Shown: piece by piece, positions 1 to 8,522 of the stretch
Layout: each line of letters opens with the position of its first letter
Numbering within the stretch: the first letter of the stretch is position 1
Assembly (NCBI GenBank): GCA_036012905.1
Contig: DASCQF010000104.1
Coordinates: forward strand, 68,240-132,239
DNA: 64,000 nt
Origin: NP936 sp002726085
GTDB taxonomy: Bacteria > Acidobacteriota > Vicinamibacteria > Vicinamibacterales > UBA8438
Reading direction: 5' to 3'
Translations under genes and position numbers: made by a program
Notes under the pieces: generated by a model
Told to the model about the DNA's origin: nothing
Seen by the model: the letters and a program-made list of their open reading frames with translations, nothing else
Database searches by the model: none

Positions 1-1127
1 ATATCGCGATTGCTCCCCTGCTCTACGACACCGTGGTCAACGGGGAGGCGGTCAAAGGCCTTGCGGCGCTACGGGCAGACGGCATTCTTTTCCTGCTGGA
101 CCGCGAGACCGGCGAGCCGGTCTTTCCCATTGAGGAACGTCCGGTGCCGCAGGACCCGCGAAACAACACCGCTGCGACCCAGCCCTTTCCGCTCGGTGCG
201 GAGAGCCTGATACCCGACTGCGACTTCTGGCAAGATCGAGTTGCCCCGCCGTGGCAGCTCAGTTGCAGTGCCTTCACGCCGCCCTACACCGATCGCGACA
301 ACGTCGTCGCACCGGGCGCGCCGATTCCCGGTGTGCGCGTCACGTCGATGTCGTTCAGCCCGGACACCGGCTACATCTATGCTCAGGGACGCGGGCACAT
401 CGGGCGCGCGCGTCGGATCACAGAGGATCCCTGGTTCCGCGGTGGGGCCCGTTCCTACACCCAGTTGCCGGACCCGGTGGGGATTGTCGCCGCCATCGAC
501 ACCCGGACCAACAAGATTGCGTGGAAGCACGAGGTCGCGCCGTTTGCGCTGGGCACGAGTGGTCCGCTCACGACGGCCGGTGGTTTGATGTTCCGTGGTT
601 CCGGTGACGGTTTCATGCAGGCCTACGACGCGGCGAGCGGCGAGCAGCTGTGGCAGTTCCAGACCGGCGTGCGTGGCTCGCGCGGCCCGGCGGCGGCCTA
701 TGAAGTGAATGGCGAGCAATACGTCACCCTGGCGATGGGGCCGGAGATGTGGGCCTTCAAGCTGGGGGGGACCGTGCCCGAGGAACAGGGGCCACCCCAG
801 CCCGGACCACGCAGAGCGGGCCGTGCCGTCAACGAAGTGATGACTTCGACCCTGGTCACGAGCGCCGAACGCGGGGTCGGCCTCCGCTATGCGGTGGACG
901 AGCACGCGTTCAACCCGTCGCAAATCCGGATCCCGGCCGGCACGGTCGTCTCGTTCGTCAACAGCGGGGCGTTGACCCACACCATTACGTCGAAAGATGC
1001 GTCGTGGACCACCGGGACACTGAAAGAGGCCGAGACCGGTTACATACGATTCGAGAACGCGGGCGAATTCACCTACGAGTGCGAGGAGCACCCATGGGCG
1101 ATGGGGCAAGTGTTCGTCGATCCGTAA
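1..1127 (+). CDS. PQQ-dependent dehydrogenase (C-terminal part) fused to a cupredoxin domain; start lies before the window
   Basis: The open frame runs in from the left edge (first full codon at 3), so the N-terminus is missing. The first ~245 residues match the end of quinoprotein alcohol/glucose dehydrogenase propellers: a LDRETGEPVFP segment, an AIDTRTNKIAWK strand, and a GGLMFRGSGDG...YDAASGEQLW repeat. A linker is followed by a plastocyanin-like domain. Counting from the ATG at 33, its likely copper ligands are H316 (in THTI), C350, H353 and M357 (CEEHPWAM). Quinoproteins of this class often carry a C-terminal cytochrome c; here a blue-copper domain sits in that place and probably takes electrons from PQQ (inference). 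It is probably periplasmic; the signal peptide would be upstream and unseen. Confidence 0.85.
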   Translation, partial: IAIAPLLYDTVVNGEAVKGLAALRADGILFLLDRETGEPVFPIEERPVPQDPRNNTAATQPFPLGAESLIPDCDFWQDRVAPPWQLSCSAFTPPYTDRDNVVAPGAPIPGVRVTSMSFSPDTGYIYAQGRGHIGRARRITEDPWFRGGARSYTQLPDPVGIVAAIDTRTNKIAWKHEVAPFALGTSGPLTTAGGLMFRGSGDGFMQAYDAASGEQLWQFQTGVRGSRGPAAAYEVNGEQYVTLAMGPEMWAFKLGGTVPEEQGPPQPGPRRAGRAVNEVMTSTLVTSAERGVGLRYAVDEHAFNPSQIRIPAGTVVSFVNSGALTHTITSKDASWTTGTLKEAETGYIRFENAGEFTYECEEHPWAMGQVFVDP

Positions 1128-1170
1128 GGCGGCAGGGCCTCGCCCCCCGTTGAGCTTTGAAAGGACAGCG

Positions 1171-1719
1171 ATGCTGAATCGGATGATGTGCCTGGCGACG
1201 ATGCTTGCCCTCGTTCCCATCGCGGCGGCGGCGCAACCTACGGCCACCGATGTGACGAAGACCGAGATCGAGGCCGTCTACGAGACACTGGGCCAGAGCA
1301 TCGACAAACAGATCAAGGTGGTCGATATCGGCAAGGACACGAACGTGGCGGTCGGTATCCTGGAGCGCGGGGCTCTTGCGAGCGAGGGCGAGGTGGGCGC
1401 CATCGTGCACCACGACGTCACGGAGGTGTACTACATTCTAGAGGGTGGCGGAACGCTCGTGACCGGCGGCCCGCTGAGCAACATGCGGGAATTCCCGGCC
1501 GATAGCGGCGCCGTCAAGGAACTGATCGGTCCGAGCGGCCAGGGGACGTTCCAGTCTGGTGTCAGCCGTGAAGTCTCTGTCGGTGATGTCGTCGTGATTC
1601 CAGCCGGTGTGCCGCACGGTTTCAGTGACATTCCCGATCGCGTGAAGTACCTGAGCATCAGGGTCGATCCGGATCAGACGCTCCCGGCCGGGTACGTCAA
1701 CCCGGAGCTGACCAAATGA
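1171..1719 (+). CDS. Secreted cupin-domain protein
   Basis: A 182-residue protein with an N-terminal signal peptide (MLNRMMCLATMLALVPIAAAA) and one cupin barrel. VHHDVTEVYYILEGGGTL and PAGVPHGF carry the metal-binding histidines and glutamate typical of Cupin_2. I chose ATG 1171 because AAAGGA lies just upstream; a TTG at 1150 in the same frame has no ribosome site. Substrate unknown. It begins 43 bases after the quinoprotein and its stop overlaps the next gene (ATGA), which suggests one transcript. Confidence 0.8.
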   Translation: MLNRMMCLATMLALVPIAAAAQPTATDVTKTEIEAVYETLGQSIDKQIKVVDIGKDTNVAVGILERGALASEGEVGAIVHHDVTEVYYILEGGGTLVTGGPLSNMREFPADSGAVKELIGPSGQGTFQSGVSREVSVGDVVVIPAGVPHGFSDIPDRVKYLSIRVDPDQTLPAGYVNPELTK

Positions 1720-3002
1720 CTCGCTGGTCCGTCGCTCTTGTCGGGCTCGTGCTGCTCGGTGGCGCCGCCGGGTGCGCCTCGCCGACGAGCGAACCGGCTG
1801 AGGCGCTGGACACCGCGGTGGAGGAGGCCCCTGTGGATCCGACAGCGATCCGGCCGTTCGAGATCGCGGTGCCGGACGACGTCCTGGACGACCTTCGGAC
1901 TCGGCTCGCCAACACCAGATTGCCTGACCAGCTCGACGGGGTCGGCTGGGACTACGGCACCGACCGCGACTACCTGACCGAGCTGATCGCCTACTGGCGC
2001 GATGGGTACGACTGGCGGGAGCAGGAACGCCGGCTGAACGAGTTTGACCAGTTCAAGACGGTCCTCGGCGATCTCGACATTCATTTCATCCATCATCGCT
2101 CGCCGGAGCCGGATGCCCTGCCGATTATCATCACGCACGGCTGGCCGGGGTCGATCGCCGAGTTCACCAAGATCATCGGACCGCTGACCGACCCGGTGGC
2201 GCATGGCGGAGATGCTTCGGATGCGTTCCATGTCGTCGCGCCATCGATGCCGGGCTATGGTTTTTCGGACAAGCCACGGGAGCCGGGCTTTGGGCCTGAA
2301 CAGATCGCCGAGGTCGGGGCACAGCTGATGGCGCGTCTCGGCTACGACCGCTACGGCATCCAGGGCGGCGACTGGGGCTCCATCGTCAGCCGCTGGCACG
2401 CGTTCAATCATCCCGATCGGGCGGTGGGGTTGCACATCAACATGCTGGTCGCTGGCGCGCCGCGCGGGGTCGACGACCCAACCGCGGGCGTGCCGCCAGA
2501 GGAGCTCGAGCGGTCGCAGGCGCGGTCGTCGTTCTACAACACCGCCGAGAGCGGCTACTCGCAGATTCAGGGGACGAAGCCGCAGACGCTGGGCTATGCG
2601 CTGAACGACTCGCCGGCGGGGCAGGCGGCCTGGATCGTCGAGAAGTTCCGCGCGTGGTGCGATTGTGACGGCGACCCCGAGTCGGTCTTCACCCGGGACG
2701 AGCTGCTTACCAACATCATGATCTACTGGGTGACCGAGACGGCGACATCGTCGGCCCGGCTCTACTACGAGAGCCGCAACGCGCCGACGTCACGGCCGAT
2801 GGGTCGCGTCGAGGTGCCGACCGGCGCGGCGATCTTCCCTTACGAGCTATTCATCTCTCCGCGGAAGTGGGCCGAGGCGTCGTACAACATCACCCACTGG
2901 ACCGAGATGCCGCAGGGTGGACATTTCGCTGCGATGGAACAACCCGAGCTGCTGGTCGAGGATCTGCGCGCGTTTTTCAGACCGCTCAGGACGGGTAGCT
3001 GA
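1716..3002 (+). CDS. Epoxide hydrolase-like alpha/beta hydrolase, predicted lipoprotein
   Basis: A 428-residue protein that starts with a lipoprotein signal (lipobox LGGAAGC near residue 20). The epoxide-hydrolase N-terminal domain (EHN) follows from about residue 45 (IRPFEIAVPDDVLDDLRTRL). The alpha/beta-hydrolase core has an HGWPGS oxyanion motif and the nucleophile elbow GGDWGS with D219. The catalytic His is probably in GGHFAAMEQPELL near the C-terminus. Juvenile-hormone-type epoxide hydrolases share this layout. The true substrate is unknown, and being tethered in the envelope is unusual for the family. ATGA overlap with the cupin gene suggests translational coupling. Confidence 0.82.
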   Translation: MTRWSVALVGLVLLGGAAGCASPTSEPAEALDTAVEEAPVDPTAIRPFEIAVPDDVLDDLRTRLANTRLPDQLDGVGWDYGTDRDYLTELIAYWRDGYDWREQERRLNEFDQFKTVLGDLDIHFIHHRSPEPDALPIIITHGWPGSIAEFTKIIGPLTDPVAHGGDASDAFHVVAPSMPGYGFSDKPREPGFGPEQIAEVGAQLMARLGYDRYGIQGGDWGSIVSRWHAFNHPDRAVGLHINMLVAGAPRGVDDPTAGVPPEELERSQARSSFYNTAESGYSQIQGTKPQTLGYALNDSPAGQAAWIVEKFRAWCDCDGDPESVFTRDELLTNIMIYWVTETATSSARLYYESRNAPTSRPMGRVEVPTGAAIFPYELFISPRKWAEASYNITHWTEMPQGGHFAAMEQPELLVEDLRAFFRPLRTGS

Positions 3003-3004
3003 CA

Positions 3005-4168
3005 ATGTGCGTCCGATCGACGGTCTGGCGTTGGCGACGCCGATGCCGAGCCGGCGGGCCTGAAGGCCCTTGCTACCGTGCGCATCGAGCTCTGCTGTTC
3101 TGCGCGATGGTGTCGGTCGCCGTGCCGTTGAGTGCCTGCGCTCCGACAGAAGATGCCGGGGTCGAGGCACCGGTCGAGACCGCTGCAGCGGCGGTGGAAC
3201 CGGCGGCGGCTCTCACCGAGCCTTCGTTTCATCATCTGCATCTCAACGCGGTCGATCCGGCCAGGTCGCTGGATTGGTGGAAGACGGTCTGGCCGGCGGG
3301 TGAGGTCACCGAAATAGCCGGGTTCCCCGCGTTCGCGGCCGATGGTGTCTATCACCTCTACAACCAGGTCGACACGCCGGCGCCTGGTGGCTTCGATCCG
3401 GAGCGGCGCCATGCGGTGCCGCAGAGCCCGTTCTGGACGACCGGGCCGAGCACAGACGGGCTGGCGTTCTACGAGCGGCTCACCACTTTGAATCCCGACG
3501 GCGACCGGTTCGTGTTCCTGCCGGTCTACACCGGTCCCGATGATGATGACGGCGTACCGCATTCGGGACTCGCGCCCTACGGAGACCGGCTGCTCACCGT
3601 CGCGGAGCTCGAGGAGCTCGCGGGATCTCCTCCTGCACGTGGACCCGACAGCCAGGACTTCGGCTATCTCGTCGACCCCGACGGAGTGCTGCTCGAGTTC
3701 AACGGAAACGCCGAGACCAGCGACCTGTTCTACGGCCACTTGCACTTCTGGCACGAGGCGCCGCTATGTGCGGTCAACTGGTATGTCGAGCACCTGGGCG
3801 TGCGCGGCACGGTGCGCGAGCCGTGTACGGTCGAGATCGGTCCGGTGAGTTATCCGACCTTCATGCCGGCCGGGCAGTTGCGCCAACCGATTGGCGTGGT
3901 GCGGACGGCCAACGCCGGGTTCGCCTGGTACACGCGTCAGTGCCGGGACGGTCGGTGCGGTGAGGGGGGCGACCAACCGCTGGCGCCGTCGCGGGGGCAG
4001 GTCATGGATCACGTGGGTTTGACATATCCCGATCTCGACCCGGTGATCGCCCATCTGGAGTCGGCCGGGATTTCGATCGTCGAGGGACCGTATCCGTTCG
4101 GCGACGGTCGAGCGATTCTGATCGAGGACCTCGATGGGCTCGCGCTCGAGTTAATCGAGGTGCGGTAG
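3005..4168 (+). CDS. VOC-family (glyoxalase/dioxygenase fold) lipoprotein with a repeat in its 5' end
   Basis: From about residue 75 the protein has VOC beta-alpha modules (FHHLHLNAVDPARSLDWW; later HVGLTYPDLDPVIAHLESAG...ILIEDLDGLALELIE). A lipobox (VPLSAC) is at about residues 41-46. The start is uncertain. ATG 3005 makes a long, Arg-rich leader; ATG 3107 leaves a leader with no positive charge. Codons 18-25 are encoded by a copy of the short intergenic repeat seen at 4163, 50176 and 61649, which may have replaced the original N-terminus. The stop codon lies inside an inverted copy of that repeat. Function unknown; it follows the epoxide-hydrolase-like gene by two bases. Confidence 0.75.
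   Translation: MCVRSTVWRWRRRCRAGGPEGPCYRAHRALLFCAMVSVAVPLSACAPTEDAGVEAPVETAAAAVEPAAALTEPSFHHLHLNAVDPARSLDWWKTVWPAGEVTEIAGFPAFAADGVYHLYNQVDTPAPGGFDPERRHAVPQSPFWTTGPSTDGLAFYERLTTLNPDGDRFVFLPVYTGPDDDDGVPHSGLAPYGDRLLTVAELEELAGSPPARGPDSQDFGYLVDPDGVLLEFNGNAETSDLFYGHLHFWHEAPLCAVNWYVEHLGVRGTVREPCTVEIGPVSYPTFMPAGQLRQPIGVVRTANAGFAWYTRQCRDGRCGEGGDQPLAPSRGQVMDHVGLTYPDLDPVIAHLESAGISIVEGPYPFGDGRAILIEDLDGLALELIEVR
3056..3078 (+). repeat. Short interspersed palindromic repeat, family A, copy 1
   Basis: The core GGCCTGAAGGCCCTTGCTACC is nearly the same as at 4163 (inverted), 50176 (inverted) and 61649. It contains a small inverted repeat (GGCC-TGAA-GGCC). This copy lies inside the 5' end of a VOC reading frame. 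Confidence 0.75.
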
Positions 4169-4187
4169 CAAGGCCCTTCAGGGCCGC
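4163..4187 (-). repeat. Short interspersed palindromic repeat, family A, copy 2
   Basis: Inverted copy of the family A core. The TAG stop of the upstream VOC gene (4166-4168) is formed within it. Together with copy 1 it brackets about 1.1 kb as an inverted pair. Confidence 0.75.
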
Positions 4188-4206
4188 AGCGGGGGGAGCG
4201 AATCGC

Positions 4207-5286
4207 ATGCATTCCGACATCAGCCAGTTGACGACCGCGTACGAGCACGGGTACGTGTCCCGGCGTGTTTTTCTCTGGGCGCTTGGCGCGCTCGCAGTGG
4301 CGCCGCGGTCGTTCGCGCAAACAGCTCCCCCGATTCCGGTGACGGCGATCAACCACATGACGATCAGCGTGTCCGATCCGGCGCGGTCGCTCGAGTGGTA
4401 TCAGGGGCTGTTCGGTATGCCGATTGCGGCGCGGCAGGCCAACACCGTGGTGTTGCGTGTCGGTGACGGTCCCGCGTTCATGGCGATAGGCGGCGGCGCG
4501 AGCAGCAGTCCGGAGATCAATCACCTGTGTCTCGCGACCCCGAACTTTGACGCCGACCTCATCGTGCGGACCCTGGGCGAGCACGGTGTCTCGTCGTCGC
4601 GGACGTCCGGCCCGATGGAGGTGCGCATCCGGCAGCGTGGCGAAGAGTTCGGAGGGGCTCCGGAGGGGACGCCAGAACTGTATTTCGGGGACCCTGACGG
4701 CATCGTCATCCAGCTCCAGGACGACACCTATTGCGGCGGGGCCGGTGTGCTCGGAGAACGGTGCCTGGCGACGCCGGAGCCGGCGCCGACGAGCGGGCTG
4801 CTGTCCCTGCGCGACTACAACCACTTCACGCTCTTCGTCACAGACCAGCAACGGTCAATCGCGCTCTATCAAGAGCTCTTTGGCATGCAGATTGACACCT
4901 ATCAGGGCGCCATGCCGGTGCTGCGCGTGGGGTCGGGCAACCAGTTCCTGGCGCTGGCGGGCGCAGGGGGCGGTCCGGCCGGGTCGATCATCCACCACGC
5001 CTGCTTCACCGTCGACGACTTCGACGTCGATCGCATCTTCGACGTGCTCGAGGGCTACGGGGTGACGCCGATGCGCGAGGCCGGGCGAGCGACCGGCCCG
5101 CTGCAGTCGTATGTAACGATGCGGATGCCCAACCGCGGCGGCGCGCCCGGCGGCACGCCGGAGCTGTATTTCACCGACCCCGATGGCATCCTGATCCAGC
5201 TTCAGGATACGCGCTACTGCGGCGGCAACGGTTTTCTCGGCGAGGAGTGCGGCACGCCGGAGAACCCGACCGGCAGGAACGCGTGA
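4207..5286 (+). CDS. Tat-exported protein with two VOC domains
   Basis: A 359-residue protein. The N-terminus has a twin-arginine signal (VSRRVFLWALGALAV) ending near RSFAQ. Two similar VOC domains follow, at about residues 45-175 and 200-340. Each begins with INHMTISVSDPARSLEWY or YNHFTLFVTDQQRSIALY and ends with a metal-site-like strand ELYFGDPDGIVIQLQD or ELYFTDPDGILIQLQD. Each also has a Cys-Gly-Gly tail. Tandem VOC domains usually build one metal site; ring-cleaving dioxygenases and glyoxalases use this arrangement, but the substrate here is unknown. Tat export suggests a folded or metal-loaded periplasmic protein. Confidence 0.8.
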   Translation: MHSDISQLTTAYEHGYVSRRVFLWALGALAVAPRSFAQTAPPIPVTAINHMTISVSDPARSLEWYQGLFGMPIAARQANTVVLRVGDGPAFMAIGGGASSSPEINHLCLATPNFDADLIVRTLGEHGVSSSRTSGPMEVRIRQRGEEFGGAPEGTPELYFGDPDGIVIQLQDDTYCGGAGVLGERCLATPEPAPTSGLLSLRDYNHFTLFVTDQQRSIALYQELFGMQIDTYQGAMPVLRVGSGNQFLALAGAGGGPAGSIIHHACFTVDDFDVDRIFDVLEGYGVTPMREAGRATGPLQSYVTMRMPNRGGAPGGTPELYFTDPDGILIQLQDTRYCGGNGFLGEECGTPENPTGRNA

Positions 5287-5287
5287 G

Positions 5288-6034
5288 GTGCGCACGCCGA
5301 TGCCGGGACTATCTGGTGGTATGGCGGGTTGGGCGGTTTGGTTGGCGCTCGCCGGTGGCGTCCTGGTTGTCGTCGCGCCGGTACTGCATCGAGTGAGCGT
5401 GCTCCCATTGGGGCCGGCGCTGCTGGCCGTACCGGTCGGCATCCTGATTTCCCTCGTCGCGCTGCTGCTGTCGGTGACGGTGCTGGTCGGCGGACGTCCC
5501 ATGCCGGCCGGTCGCGGGCGGGTGCTGGGGGCGGCCACCTTCTCGGCCCTGACCGGACTCGTTCCGATCTTGCTGGTGTTACCGGGGCTGCGTGCGCCGG
5601 CCATCCACGACATCACGACCGACCTCGATACCCCGCCCCGATTCGATGCCGTCGTGCCGCTGCGCGCCGGGGCGTCCAACTCACTCGAGCATGGCGGCGC
5701 CACGGTGGCGGACGCCCAGCGCGAGGCCTATCCCGATGTCGAGACGCTGGTCCTCTCGCGTCCGCTGGCACAGGTCGTCGAGCAGGCTCGCGAAGTAGCC
5801 GTGGCGATGGGGTGGGAGGTGGTGGCGGCCGACGCCGAGGCTGGGCGCGTCGAGGCGACCGACACGACTGGGTGGTTCGGCTTCAAAGACGACGTCGTGG
5901 TCCGTGTACGCGGGACCGACGGCGGGTCGGTAGTCGACGTCCGCTCCGTCTCCCGTGTCGGTGTCGGTGACCTCGGCGCCAATGCGGCCCGCATTCGCGC
6001 ATTCCTGGAACGACTCGCGGCCCCGACCGACTAG
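5288..6034 (+). CDS. Membrane protein with DUF1499 domain
   Basis: A 248-residue protein. Roughly the first 100 residues contain three hydrophobic segments (around 15-35, 45-70 and 80-98), then a DUF1499 domain from about 110 (IHDITTDLDTPPRFDAV...YPDVETLVLSRPLAQVVEQA...RVEATDTTGWFGFKDDVVVRV). The start is a GTG two bases after the previous stop, or ATG 5300. Its TAG overlaps the stop of the convergent downstream gene within CTAG (6031-6034). Function of DUF1499 is not known to me. Confidence 0.8.
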   Translation: MRTPMPGLSGGMAGWAVWLALAGGVLVVVAPVLHRVSVLPLGPALLAVPVGILISLVALLLSVTVLVGGRPMPAGRGRVLGAATFSALTGLVPILLVLPGLRAPAIHDITTDLDTPPRFDAVVPLRAGASNSLEHGGATVADAQREAYPDVETLVLSRPLAQVVEQAREVAVAMGWEVVAADAEAGRVEATDTTGWFGFKDDVVVRVRGTDGGSVVDVRSVSRVGVGDLGANAARIRAFLERLAAPTD

Positions 6035-7041
6035 TGTCGCTCCTGCGCGCGGGCGCCGCGCAGGATGCCCTCCAGACCGCGGTTGCCCTCGTGACAGGCA
6101 AACTCGTAGAGCGGCGCGTCGGTGCGGCGCATCGGTAGGGCGGCGCTGAAGCGCTCGGAAAAGGTGTGAAGATCGTCGATCGTGAACTCGTAGAGCAGCG
6201 TCTCGTCGTCGACACGGGTGAAACGCTCGATCAGATGAAGTGTCTCGCCCGAGCCGATGGCGTTACCGAGCGTGCTGAAACTCCCGACGTTCGGTGTGAA
6301 GTTGGTGCTGTCGACGACCAGTGTGTCGCCCTCCCAGTAACCGCGTGAGTCGCCCAACCACTGTCGTACGCCGTCGTCGAGATGCGGCCGCCCATCGAGC
6401 GGTACGATGCGCACCTCGTGCACCATCTCGGTGAGCAGCGCGACATGGTCCGGTGTCTGGAACACCATCAGGTTGTTGTTGTAGGCGCTGGGTGTGATCG
6501 GTGGACCCGAGCTGAAGCCGATCAGGCATCGTTCGCCGATGCCGAGGTCCTCGGGTCCGACGGCCGGCGAGTTTCTCGACTGACGCAATCGCACCGGGCG
6601 TCGGACGCCATGCGCGTCCTGTCGCTGTTTGGCCGCCGGCGTCAGTGCGGGAACCCGCCCGTCAGACGGCTCGGTGATGAGAGAGGTCCGTCGGTCGTCG
6701 GTGAGCGTGGTCCCGTTGTCGAGCCACCACGCGGCGTGGACACTGCTTGGTGCGAGCGGGTTGCGACCACGCCGCTCGAGCGTCCGCTGCTCGTAGGCAG
6801 CCGCCTCCTCCGGAGTCCAGACTGCCGTATCCGCCAGATCCCGCGGACGCTCGAGCGGCGTCATGGTGCGGAAGTCCCAGATGCCCCCCAGGTCCGGGGC
6901 GCCCCAAGCTGTTTGGGGCATCGCTGGCGACGCCGTCTGGGCCGGGGCCGCGCCCGCTGCCAGGCAGATGCCCAGCGACACCGCCAGCGTCCGGCATCGC
7001 CGGTTCAATCGGCCGCGCGCTTCCCGGGACGTTGCGATCAT
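6031..7041 (-). CDS. Secreted protein of unknown function, acidobacterial type
   Basis: A 336-residue protein with a signal peptide (hydrophobic stretch LAVSLGICLAAGAAPAQ) and then WGAPDLGGIWDFRTMTPLERP. This opening resembles a large set of secreted acidobacterial proteins that begin with a PDLxGxWxxxTxTPLxRP motif. No named catalytic motif is visible. Conserved-looking parts include GERCLIGFSSGPP and the C-terminal NFTPNVG...SETLHLIERFTR region. A frameshifted relative of the same opening motif is at 26962-27240. Role unknown. Confidence 0.7.
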   Translation of the reverse strand: MIATSREARGRLNRRCRTLAVSLGICLAAGAAPAQTASPAMPQTAWGAPDLGGIWDFRTMTPLERPRDLADTAVWTPEEAAAYEQRTLERRGRNPLAPSSVHAAWWLDNGTTLTDDRRTSLITEPSDGRVPALTPAAKQRQDAHGVRRPVRLRQSRNSPAVGPEDLGIGERCLIGFSSGPPITPSAYNNNLMVFQTPDHVALLTEMVHEVRIVPLDGRPHLDDGVRQWLGDSRGYWEGDTLVVDSTNFTPNVGSFSTLGNAIGSGETLHLIERFTRVDDETLLYEFTIDDLHTFSERFSAALPMRRTDAPLYEFACHEGNRGLEGILRGARAQERH

Positions 7042-7398
7042 GCGTCAAGCCTATCATTCACGCGATCCGGAGTGCGCCGCCGGGGTGGTGATTTTTCAGG
7101 GACACCGCTAATTTTTCCCGACCGCACCACACTCCACCGCAGAAGGCTGTTCTCCACCTGTTCGGCATCGCCGCTTTTCAGCGGCTAAGACGGTGGTTGC
7201 CACTTCGCTTCTGTCTCGTGCAATGTTACGATGCCCGCAACGGCGCAACCGGTCCCAAGTGGCGAATACGTAGGAAGGGGTACTTGGATCGAAGTATGCA
7301 CTGCCTCCGGGCTTTGACGCGTAGTCAACGGTATACTCATCTGGATGTTCCAGCACAACCAAGTGCGCAAACTAATCGGTAAGTAAGGAGAGACAAGG
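7042..7398. other. Divergent intergenic region, no gene recognised
   Basis: About 360 bases between divergent genes, less G+C-rich than the neighbours in places. It must hold promoters for both. I could not pick a convincing pair of -35/-10 boxes. A good ribosome site (AAGGAGAGACAAGG) precedes the cytochrome gene at 7399. Confidence 0.5.
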
Positions 7399-7941
7399 AT
7401 GCGAGTAGCGTTTCTCGTGGCGACAATGATCGGTTTGACAGCAGGCAGCGCGGCGGCCCAGACGTCACTGGAGACGGCGCCTATTGGCACCCTGGCTCAG
7501 ATCATGCGCGGTATCTATTTTCCCAACTCGAACATCATTTTCGATACGCAGATGCAGGATCCGGACGCACCACCGGAGTCCAGCGGTAGCGACGGGAGTG
7601 TCAGCAGCACGTTCTCCGGCATCTACACCGGCTGGCAGGTGGTCGAGAACGCTGCTCTCGTGCTGGCCGAAGGCGCGAGCCTCATCAACAAGCCAGGGCG
7701 CCTCTGCGAGAACGGGCGGATGGCTCCAGTCCAGCGATGGGATTTCCTGAAGTATTCGCGCGAGATGACGGAGGTCGGCTGGAATATATACCTGGCCGCA
7801 CTAGAAAAGGACCAGGAGGCGGTTGGCGAACTGACGAACGACCTCGCGCAAGCGTGCGACAACTGTCATCGGATCTACCGAAGCAACGCGCAGCAGAACA
7901 GCCTGCGTTGTCTCGGCAGCGGCGTCATCCTGACCCCGTAG
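7399..7941 (+). CDS. Secreted c'-like monohaem cytochrome
   Basis: A 180-residue protein with a signal peptide ending near SAAAQ. The body is predicted mostly helical. One haem c site lies near the C-terminus, C153-D-N-C156-H157 followed by RIYR. The position of the haem motif at the end of the last helix and the overall length fit the cytochrome c'/four-helix-bundle class. It is probably a periplasmic electron carrier or gas-binding haem protein; no partner gene is adjacent. An AGGAGA ribosome site supports ATG 7399. Confidence 0.8.
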   Translation: MRVAFLVATMIGLTAGSAAAQTSLETAPIGTLAQIMRGIYFPNSNIIFDTQMQDPDAPPESSGSDGSVSSTFSGIYTGWQVVENAALVLAEGASLINKPGRLCENGRMAPVQRWDFLKYSREMTEVGWNIYLAALEKDQEAVGELTNDLAQACDNCHRIYRSNAQQNSLRCLGSGVILTP

Positions 7942-8183
7942 ATGAATGTGAACGTGGTTTCGCGCTGACGGCAGGCAGGAGCATGGCTCCTGCTTGCCGG
8001 CGGCCGGTGCAGTGTCCTTTCAGTCCGCGCGGTCTGTGTCGGCAGCATCGTCGATCCGCCGTGCACCAGCCATTACCCGACCAGGTTCCCTCGGGCTGGT
8101 CATTTTGGCCGGCCACTACCACTCTGCGCGAAAGCGGGGCAGAATAGGCATTCGATGCTGACCACCTGCCAGGTCGGTTGACG

Positions 8184-8522
8184 ATGCAGTGCAAGACAGA
8201 GCGGCTCGTCGGCGATGTCGTCGTCCTGGGCGCCTCGGTACGGGGACTGGGCGACATCGGTACAGGTCTGGCAGATCGGATCCGGCATCTCGCCGAGGAG
8301 GGCCGCACCAAGTTCGTGCTCGACCTGTCCGAGGTCTCGTCGCTCGATAGCCATGGGCTGGGCGATCTGGTCGCCGGCCAGCGGGCGGCCGCCCGGGTGG
8401 GTGCCCGCGTTGCGTTGTGTCATGTGCACCCGTATGTTGCCGAGCCGCTTCGCATCATGAACGTGGACGACCTGTTCGACGTCTTCGAGTCGGAACAGGA
8501 CGCGCTGCAGAGCTTCGCGTGA
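8184..8522 (+). CDS. STAS-domain protein (anti-sigma factor antagonist-like)
   Basis: A 112-residue single STAS domain. The motif FVLDLSEVSSLDSHGLGDL matches the SpoIIAA/RsbV phosphorylation-site region (D-S-x-G-L), with the Ser as the usual phospho-acceptor. Proteins like this control anti-sigma kinases in partner switching. No kinase is adjacent, but a PP2C-type phosphatase of the RsbU class is at 27263-28714. ATG 8184 is preferred over an in-frame TTG at 8178. The stop overlaps the GTG of the next gene. Confidence 0.82.
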   Translation: MQCKTERLVGDVVVLGASVRGLGDIGTGLADRIRHLAEEGRTKFVLDLSEVSSLDSHGLGDLVAGQRAAARVGARVALCHVHPYVAEPLRIMNVDDLFDVFESEQDALQSFA

